The translations under genes and the position numbers were made by a program. The notes under the pieces were generated by a model. That model ran no database searches. It was not told the origin of the DNA and was given only the letters and a program-made list of their open reading frames with translations. Of a DNA stretch of 8,991 bases, positions 1-4,552 are shown piece by piece. The DNA is from Dehalococcoidia bacterium (GTDB lineage: Bacteria > Chloroflexota > Dehalococcoidia > GIF9 > AB-539-J10): NCBI GenBank assembly GCA_030606385.1, contig JAUWGN010000032.1, positions 1 through 8,991 on the forward strand. Reading direction: 5' to 3'. Each line of letters starts with the position of its first letter. The first letter of the stretch is position 1.

Positions 1-1
1 A

Positions 2-103
2 GTTACCAGGGTGGTAACCATCATCGAAATTGATGACCGCCGAGACCAAGCTTCGAGCATGAAGGGCAAGATGAACTCATTGATGACGGAGCTAGAGCAT
101 TAA
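2..103 (+). CDS. 3' end of an unidentified protein (partial)
   Basis: An open frame runs from the left edge to a TAA at 101-103 and gives 33 residues ending in MTELEH. The visible part starts with a beta-strand-like stretch (VTRVVTIIEIDD) and continues as a charged, probably helical tail. That would suit the end of a small alpha/beta domain, but I do not recognise the family. Only the C-terminus is present, so function cannot be assigned. It converges on the minus-strand GYD gene, and a weak terminator-like hairpin lies about 80 bases past its stop. The frame could also be chance, because 33 codons is short. The plausible amino-acid composition and the edge position favour a real gene. Confidence 0.4.
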   Translation, partial: VTRVVTIIEIDDRRDQASSMKGKMNSLMTELEH

Positions 104-184
104 AAATGCCCGCTTAGCCCGAGTCGACAACAGGTATGAGACAGCCCTTGTTCAAAGCGGCACTTTACCAGGAATCAGGGCACA

Positions 185-216
185 AGCAGCTACCGTAAAA
201 ACACTGCTATTTTTTG
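185..216 (+). terminator. weak candidate intrinsic terminator
   Basis: AGCAG at 185-189 can pair with CTGCT at 204-208 across a 14-nt loop and is followed directly by ATTTTTTG (209-216). This would end transcription of the partial plus-strand gene and overlaps the stop codon of the convergent GYD gene. The stem is only 5 bp, so the call is tentative. Confidence 0.3.
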
Positions 217-494
217 AGGCCGGCGATGAATGCGTCAACCGACATAGCAGCCATGGTCATCGTTTGAAGTGTGCCCCTCGCCCCCAACGCAATCGCCACT
301 TTGGACATCGCTTCAGCGCTTGGAGCTTCCAGAATGTTCACAAAGTCATATGGCCCGAGAAGAGCAAACTGGTTAATTATCTTAACCCCCCGTGCCTCGA
401 CTTCCTTGTTAACGTCCTTGATTCTTTCCGGCTTGTCCTGGAGGGTCTTCCTTCCCTCATCAGTAAGACTAGTCAACATCACAAATACAGCCAT
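207..494 (-). CDS. GYD domain-containing protein
   Basis: This 95-residue protein matches the small GYD family in length and pattern. It opens with a hydrophobic strand (AVFVMLTSLTDEG), then a charged helix around residues 13-35, then a strand leading into the family signature, here GPYD at residues 47-50, followed by FVNILEAPS. The C-terminal half has a helix (about 60-70) and a last strand, as expected for a ferredoxin-like dimeric alpha/beta fold. It has no signal peptide or membrane segment, so it is cytoplasmic. The biochemical role of the family is not established. The start is well supported: an AGGAGGT-type Shine-Dalgarno lies 6 nt before the ATG. A good promoter (572-600) sits in front, so the gene can be transcribed separately from the MBL-fold gene upstream. 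Confidence 0.85.
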   Translation of the reverse strand: MAVFVMLTSLTDEGRKTLQDKPERIKDVNKEVEARGVKIINQFALLGPYDFVNILEAPSAEAMSKVAIALGARGTLQTMTMAAMSVDAFIAGLKK

Positions 495-571
495 TTCTTA
501 CCTCCTTTTTTGATTTTTTTATTTAATACCCTGAGCTAATCTCGTTTTGCCCTCTTTTACCGTAAAAATCA

Positions 572-600
572 ATTATAACATTCAAATTCACCTGGCTCAA
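572..600 (-). promoter_or_regulatory. sigma70-type promoter of the GYD gene
   Basis: Reading the minus strand, TTGAGC (600-595) and a perfect TATAAT (577-572) are separated by 17 bases. The predicted start of transcription is near 565, giving a leader of about 70 nt that contains the strong Shine-Dalgarno of the GYD gene. The -35 hexamer overlaps the stop codon (597-599) of the upstream MBL gene. Confidence 0.6.
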
Positions 601-1283
601 TCAAGACCTTTCTTTAGCTGGCGAAGATAACCTTCTATGTAATGTTTAACCTCGCCTGCTGGCTGATAAATGCCGAAGTGCCCTTCACATAATATGTCGG
701 CTTTGAGGTCAATGAGCTTTTGCAGGGAACTGATTGCCTTTTCTGGTTCTCCGCCCCACATGGCACTATACGGTCCGTGTATGTCCTGTCCAAAGAGAAT
801 CCTTTTACCACCCATATCTGTATACAAGGCGATGCTCCCCCTGGTGTGACCAGGAATGTGGCTAGCAGTAAACTCCTGCTCCCCGAAAACCAGCTTTTGT
901 TCCGTTCCTTGTAAGTTAACATCCACCTGGCAAGGCTCGTAATCCACCCCGTAAGCTTCGGCACCGATTCCTTTACCCGTCTCAATAGCTTCTGCATCCA
1001 GGCTATGGGCTATTATTTTGGCGCCATACTTTTGCTTAAACTTAGCCAGGCTGCCAACATGGTCAATGTGGCAATGAGTAACAATCAGCGTGGTTATCTT
1101 CTCCGGAGCTAACTCTAAAGCGAGGATATTATCCACCAGGCTGTCGAACCTTTGCCCGGCACCGCTATCAATGAGGACTAGCTCCCCAACATCAATTAAA
1201 TAGACGCAGCAGTCATAGGGATGCGATATCTCGGCGCTGCCGATGAGGTATATATCCTGGTATATGCAAAACGGCTCATCCAT
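597..1283 (-). CDS. MBL-fold metallo-hydrolase (glyoxalase II-like)
   Basis: A 228-residue single-domain metallo-beta-lactamase-fold protein. The full set of two-metal ligands is visible: HCHIDH at residues 70-75 (H70, H72, D74, H75), H146 in PGHT, D167 in GQDI and H202 in EGHFG. The N-terminal strands (YLI...LVLIDSGAG, about 27-43) are typical of the fold. There is no signal peptide, so it is cytoplasmic. Glyoxalase II, lactonases and many uncharacterised thioester hydrolases share this layout, and the substrate cannot be read from sequence. The ATG is preceded by an AGGGAG Shine-Dalgarno about 7 nt away. It lies downstream of the two lipoprotein genes on the same strand, 101 bases after the 474-aa gene. 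I see no convincing promoter or terminator in that gap, so read-through is possible. An intact and ordinary enzyme. Confidence 0.88.
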   Translation of the reverse strand: MDEPFCIYQDIYLIGSAEISHPYDCCVYLIDVGELVLIDSGAGQRFDSLVDNILALELAPEKITTLIVTHCHIDHVGSLAKFKQKYGAKIIAHSLDAEAIETGKGIGAEAYGVDYEPCQVDVNLQGTEQKLVFGEQEFTASHIPGHTRGSIALYTDMGGKRILFGQDIHGPYSAMWGGEPEKAISSLQKLIDLKADILCEGHFGIYQPAGEVKHYIEGYLRQLKKGLD

Positions 1284-1384
1284 GGCTTTGCTCCCTACCT
1301 AAAGAAAAAGCCTGAACATCGATCACTCTTGCCCAAGTAAAAAACTACCCAAATTTGCCGGGATAACGGGCGATAAACGAAGGA

Positions 1385-2809
1385 TTAAGGGCCTGTTTTG
1401 ATTATCACCTTAAAGAACAAGTCCCAATCCTCGGAACTATGCCAGGCGCTCCAATCCTCGGGGTTGCCCCCATTTACAACATAGCGGGTCCCGTCAGGAT
1501 AGGAAGCATCGTCGCTATTGCCATGGCAACCATAGTTGTGACCTTCGATAGGGTTGCTTACATAGCAAGTGCAATAATATGTCCCCGGGGTGACGTAGGT
1601 TTCCAGGTTGAAGTTAAATATCTGCCACCCTCCGTTGCCGGCAGTGAAGCCATGGATAGAGCTGCTCTGTAACACACTGCCGTCGGCATCCCTGAGGTCA
1701 CAAACTATTATATCCCCGCTATTACTAGAGCTAGAACTGGTGAGATATATCTGGAACTGGTGGAAGAAACCAGCCTCGGTTACCTGGAAGCGCTGCCCTT
1801 GACCTACATTGACATAGGAAGGACTTGCACCAAACCAGGCGCTGGCAGTCCCTTCAGTCTGGCTTATCATTAAGATCCCTGTTATCTTCGGCTCTACACT
1901 GAACGTCCTGATAGCGCTCCACGAACTCCACAGCCCGGCATTATTTTGAGCCCTTACTTTCCAGGTCCAGTTATCGAGGTATCCATGCGTAATCTGCCCC
2001 CCAACTATCCCCGAGTATTCGGAATCGGTGACAGAAGCATTGATCACTGGTGAACCGGCACCTTCACGTATCACATAAATCTGATACCCTGCGATGCCGC
2101 TTTCGGGGTCTGAGGAGTCGTTCCAATCAAAAGACCACGCTTCACTGGGCTGAGGCAAGGTAGCACCCTCGGCCGGAGAGGTAAGGACTGGTGTACTTGG
2201 CGGCGTGGTGTCTTCTTGTACTGTGATTTGAACAGTGGCGTTCACGCTTCCAGCCTCGTTGGTAGCTGTCAAGGTATAAATGGTGGTTTCACCCGGAGAT
2301 ACGTCTCCGGTACCGCTGAGAGCCACATCGCCTACGCCCTGGTCTATGTGCACTGTTGCTGCTCCAGTCACTTCCCAACCTAAGGTGGAGGTTCCTCCAG
2401 GATTAATTGCGCCCGGGTCAGCATCAAAAGAAAGGATGACTGGTTCTGGTATTGCCTCAGTGACTATGACAGTGGCGGTGACATTTGCAGACCAGGCACC
2501 ATTGTTATCCTGGGCCCTAAAAGAGACAGTATGGCTTCCAACCGAGAGCGATGAAGTGGTGAAAGAGGCAGATGTGCCAATCTCGCCATCAACGCTCGAT
2601 GTCCATCTATAAGCAACCAAAGTACCATCGGTGTCAATGCCGTGACCGGTGAAAGCTACTGCCTCCCCCTGCGCCACCTCATCGGGTACAATGGAATCTA
2701 TATACGCAGTAGGGGCTTGGTTCAGTGCACAGCCAGCAATAACTGTTGCCATTATTAACGAAAGGAATAGGAGAGCCGCAATCCGCTTGTCAGTTAGTTT
2801 TCTCTTCAC
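1385..2809 (-). CDS. secreted lipoprotein with PKD/Ig-like, FN3-like and jelly-roll-like domains (long paralogue)
   Basis: A 474-residue surface lipoprotein. A basic N-terminus (MKRKLTDKR) and hydrophobic core lead to the lipobox VIAGC, with C27 as the predicted lipidated residue. A PKD-like domain follows (about 32-115, with AVAFTGHG, YRWTSS and VSFRAQDNNG). Next come a bacterial Ig-like domain (about 122-198, FDADPGAINPGGTSTLGWEV to TLTATNEAGS) and an FN3-like domain (about 203-306, FDWNDSSDPESGIAGYQIYV). The C-terminal domain (about 315-472) resembles jelly-roll modules in secreted Chloroflexota proteins, with GQGQRFQV, DLRDADGS and TPGTYYCTCYV; it carries C370, C413, C415 and C428. Likely role: binding or adhesion at the outer face of the membrane. 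The start is GTG at 2809, aligned with the ATG of the paralogue. It has no Shine-Dalgarno; a promoter with its -10 only 13 nt upstream suggests a near-leaderless mRNA. Domain names come from pattern, not a profile search. Confidence 0.85.
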   Translation of the reverse strand: MKRKLTDKRIAALLFLSLIMATVIAGCALNQAPTAYIDSIVPDEVAQGEAVAFTGHGIDTDGTLVAYRWTSSVDGEIGTSASFTTSSLSVGSHTVSFRAQDNNGAWSANVTATVIVTEAIPEPVILSFDADPGAINPGGTSTLGWEVTGAATVHIDQGVGDVALSGTGDVSPGETTIYTLTATNEAGSVNATVQITVQEDTTPPSTPVLTSPAEGATLPQPSEAWSFDWNDSSDPESGIAGYQIYVIREGAGSPVINASVTDSEYSGIVGGQITHGYLDNWTWKVRAQNNAGLWSSWSAIRTFSVEPKITGILMISQTEGTASAWFGASPSYVNVGQGQRFQVTEAGFFHQFQIYLTSSSSSNSGDIIVCDLRDADGSVLQSSSIHGFTAGNGGWQIFNFNLETYVTPGTYYCTCYVSNPIEGHNYGCHGNSDDASYPDGTRYVVNGGNPEDWSAWHSSEDWDLFFKVIIKTGP

Positions 2810-2851
2810 GGCTTATTCGGGCAGTATAGGAAGGGCTGATTACCCTGTTAT
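1886..2851 (-). repeat. tandem duplication, downstream copy (period 977 bp)
   Basis: This segment covers the promoter and first 308 codons of the 474-aa lipoprotein gene. It is a direct, head-to-tail copy of 2863-3829. The coding parts align without a single indel at a constant offset of 977. Protein identity is roughly 85 percent by eye, with long DNA stretches nearly identical. Only one base is lost, in the promoter spacer (17 against 18 bases). Confidence 0.85.
2823..2851 (-). promoter_or_regulatory. promoter of the long lipoprotein gene, near-leaderless
   Basis: On the minus strand, ATAACA (2851-2846, 4 of 6 matches to TTGACA) and TATACT (2828-2823) are 17 bases apart. Only 13 bases separate the -10 from the GTG start, so the transcript would begin about 6-7 nt before the gene and leave no room for a Shine-Dalgarno. 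It is the duplicated counterpart of the 3800-3829 promoter with a weakened -35. The -35 shares its TAA with the stop codon of the upstream paralogue. Confidence 0.5.
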
Positions 2852-3786
2852 TTGATTACCATCTTCGGTATTACGCTGAAAGTCCTGATGGTGCTCCACG
2901 AACTCCACAGCCCGGCATTATTTTGAGCCCTTACTGTCCAGGTCCAGTCATGGAGGTCCATATACCAAATCTCCCCCCCTAATATCTCCGAGTATTCGGA
3001 ATCGGTGACAGAAGCATTGATCACTGGTGAACCGGCACCTTCACGTATCACATAAATCTGATACCCTGCAATGCCACTTTCGGGGTCTGAGGAGTCGTTC
3101 CAATCAAAAGACCACGCTTCACTGGGCTGAGGCAGGGTAGCACCCTCGAGCGGAGAGGTAAGGACTGGTGTACTTGGGGGTGTGGTGTCTTCTTCCACTA
3201 TGATTTGAACAGTGGCGTTCACGCTTCCAGCCTCGTTGGTAGCTGTCAAGGTATAAATGGTGGTTTCACTCGGAGATACGTCTCTGGTGCCGCTGAGAGC
3301 CACATTGCCTATGCCCTGGTCTATGCTTACTGTAGCTGCTCCCGACACCTCCCAACTTAAGGTGGAGGTTTCTTCAGGATTAATTGTGCCCGGGTCAGCA
3401 TCAAAAGAAAGGATGACTGGTTTTGGTATTGCCTCAGTGACTATGACAGTGGCAGTGACATTTGCAGACCAGGCACCATTGTTATCCTGGGCTCTAAAGG
3501 AGACAGTATGGCTTCCAACTGAGAGCGATGAAGTGGTGAAAGAGGCAGATGTGCCAATCTCGCCATCAATGCTCGATGTCCATCTATAAGCAACCACAGT
3601 GCCATCGGAGTCAGTGCCGTGACCGGTGAAAGCTACTGCCTCCCCATGTGTCGCCTCACCGGGCACAATAGAATCTATATACGCAGTAGGGGGTTGGTTT
3701 AGCGCACAGCCAGGAATGACTATTGCCATTATTAACAAAACGGGTAGGAGAGCCGCAATCCCCTTGTTAGTTAGTTTTCTCTTCAT
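2848..3786 (-). CDS. secreted lipoprotein with PKD/Ig-like and FN3-like domains (short paralogue)
   Basis: A 312-residue lipoprotein paralogous to the 474-aa neighbour and alignable without gaps over residues 1-308. It has the same order of parts: signal peptide with C27, PKD-like (about 32-115), Ig-like (about 122-198) and FN3-like (about 203-306) domains. It lacks the C-terminal jelly-roll-like domain. The last four residues (MVIK) and the TAA stop come from the duplication junction, and the stop overlaps the -35 of the next gene. The lipobox reads VIPGC; proline at -2 is atypical and might slow processing. The ATG at 3786 has no Shine-Dalgarno but has a strong promoter 13 nt upstream. It is probably expressed and exported, since the frame is intact and many differences from the paralogue are conservative. 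Without the C-terminal domain it may be a stalk or a competitor of the long form; this is inference. Confidence 0.82.
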   Translation of the reverse strand: MKRKLTNKGIAALLPVLLIMAIVIPGCALNQPPTAYIDSIVPGEATHGEAVAFTGHGTDSDGTVVAYRWTSSIDGEIGTSASFTTSSLSVGSHTVSFRAQDNNGAWSANVTATVIVTEAIPKPVILSFDADPGTINPEETSTLSWEVSGAATVSIDQGIGNVALSGTRDVSPSETTIYTLTATNEAGSVNATVQIIVEEDTTPPSTPVLTSPLEGATLPQPSEAWSFDWNDSSDPESGIAGYQIYVIREGAGSPVINASVTDSEYSEILGGEIWYMDLHDWTWTVRAQNNAGLWSSWSTIRTFSVIPKMVIK

Positions 3787-3829
3787 GGCTTACTCGGGCA
3801 GTATAGAGAGGAGCTAATTACCTTGTCAA
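2863..3829 (-). repeat. tandem duplication, upstream copy (period 977 bp)
   Basis: This segment holds the promoter and first 308 codons of the 312-aa lipoprotein gene and is the partner of 1886-2851. The two copies abut within about 11 bases (2852-2862), which marks the junction. AACAGGG occurs at that junction and also in the long gene just after its Lys308 codon. This 7-bp identity is a plausible microhomology for the rearrangement. Confidence 0.85.
3800..3829 (-). promoter_or_regulatory. strong promoter of the short lipoprotein gene, near-leaderless
   Basis: On the minus strand a perfect TTGACA (3829-3824) and TATACT (3805-3800) are separated by 18 bases. The -10 ends 13 bases before the ATG at 3786, predicting a leader of only about 6 nt. 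No Shine-Dalgarno is present in the intervening GCCCGAGTAAGCC. This is the best-matching promoter in the window. Confidence 0.65.
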
Positions 3830-3859
3830 TAGGAAAGGCGGAATGTCTGGCAATTTTTC

Positions 3860-3897
3860 AAAAATGTTAGAAGTTTGTTTTTCTTCTATATCTAACA
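3860..3897 (-). terminator. weak candidate terminator after ybeY
   Basis: On the minus strand, TGTTAGA (3897-3891) pairs with TCTAACA (3871-3865) and is followed by TTTTT (3864-3860). An alternative 6-bp stem, TAGAAG with CTTCTA and a 9-nt loop, lies inside the same segment. The stems are AT-rich, so efficiency is uncertain. The position between the ybeY stop and the strong lipoprotein promoter is right for separating the two transcripts. Confidence 0.35.
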
Positions 3898-3920
3898 ATT
3901 CCAGGAGACTTAAATCAGCT

Positions 3921-4391
3921 TCAAGTAGAAATAGCTCTCTCCAGAAGCTCTTTTTCCCGGGCCTTCATTTTAGCCTCTTCCTCAGGCTTCTCGTGGTCAT
4001 AGCCCAGAAGATGGAGTATCCCATGGATAATCAGCAATGTTAGCTCTTGCTCCGTTGAATGCCCTTGTTCCTCAGCTTGTTCCTCCGCTTTGGGATAAGA
4101 AATGATTACCTCCCCCAGATGGGTTATATCATCGGGAGGGGAAACAAAATCAGCATCGGCTCCATGTTGAGGAAGCATATAAAAGGCGAGCACATCCGTA
4201 GATTCATCCACGCCTCGATAGTCTCGATTGAGTCTCTGCACCGTCTCGGAATCGGTGAAAACCAGGCTCATCTCATATGGGGGTGTTATGCTTTCAGCTT
4301 TAAGAACTTCCTGAGCTTTGTTTCTTGCCCATTCCTCGTCAATGTGAGCCTGGAATTTTCGTTCAATATGAATCCCGATTTCACCTTCCAT
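3921..4391 (-). CDS. ybeY: YbeY endoribonuclease (rRNA maturation factor)
   Basis: YbeY is a zinc-dependent single-strand endoribonuclease acting in 16S rRNA 3'-end maturation and ribosome quality control in the cytoplasm. The signature is complete: HGILHLLGYDH near the C-terminus gives metal ligands H123, H127 and H133 in the 156-residue form. The conserved LNRDYRG followed by DVLAF and the LGEVIIS strand are also present. I start the gene at the ATG at 4389-4391. Its product begins MEGEIGIHIE, which fits the family N-terminus, and it has a GGAG 8 nt upstream. A longer version from a GTG at 4442 would add 17 residues that do not resemble the family. The gene is divergent from mutS. It is followed by 134 bases containing a weak terminator and the lipoprotein promoter. 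Confidence 0.93.
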   Translation of the reverse strand: MEGEIGIHIERKFQAHIDEEWARNKAQEVLKAESITPPYEMSLVFTDSETVQRLNRDYRGVDESTDVLAFYMLPQHGADADFVSPPDDITHLGEVIISYPKAEEQAEEQGHSTEQELTLLIIHGILHLLGYDHEKPEEEAKMKAREKELLERAIST

Positions 4392-4487
4392 CGATTGAAC
4401 TCCCTGGCTGGCATCATAACAGGAGATTATTTGTTTTGTCACCTCGCCTCACTCCTCACGCATTGGAGAAGGGTTAGGAGGCTTAGA

Positions 4488-4535
4488 ATGATAGACGAGG
4501 TTGCTGAACAACAGCCTTTATATGTCCTTGAGTAA
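4488..4535 (+). CDS. candidate 15-aa upstream ORF before mutS
   Basis: An ATG at 4488 has a near-perfect Shine-Dalgarno, TAGGAGG (4475-4481), with 6 bases of spacing. It opens a 15-codon frame, MIDEVAEQQPLYVLE, ending in TAA at 4533-4535, 17 bases before the mutS ATG. mutS itself has no recognisable Shine-Dalgarno. The small ORF could load ribosomes that then re-initiate at mutS, or act as a leader peptide. It is in a different frame from mutS (offset 65), so it is not an N-terminal extension unless there is a sequencing error. No run of one amino acid or attenuator hairpin is seen. It may be chance. Confidence 0.35.
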   Translation: MIDEVAEQQPLYVLE

Positions 4536-4545
4536 CGAGTAAAAT
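4517..4545 (+). promoter_or_regulatory. possible leaderless promoter for mutS
   Basis: TTTATA (4517-4522) and TAAAAT (4540-4545) are 17 bases apart, and the -10 ends 7 bases before the mutS ATG. Transcription would then start at or next to the start codon. This would explain the missing Shine-Dalgarno and competes with the upstream-ORF model. The -35 match is only 4 of 6. Confidence 0.3.
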
Positions 4546-4552
4546 ACCATCA

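Noticed and set aside
97..109. GCATT-AAA-AATGC hairpin at the stop of the first partial gene
   Set aside because: It is 5 bp long with no T-tract, so not a convincing terminator.
1439..3589. Several plus-strand open frames of 64-110 codons opposite the two lipoprotein genes, including a similar pair at 2280-2612 and 3257-3589
   Set aside because: They are antisense shadows. The similar pair exists only because the lipoprotein genes are duplicated, and the products have no recognisable motif.
3921..4442. Longer ybeY from a GTG at 4442
   Set aside because: The added 17 residues do not fit the family N-terminus, and the ATG at 4391 has both a Shine-Dalgarno and family-like sequence.
4059..4535. 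158-codon plus-strand frame antisense to ybeY
   Set aside because: The opposite strand encodes YbeY with its full catalytic motif. Only the last 15 codons of this frame, with their own Shine-Dalgarno, deserve attention and are listed separately.
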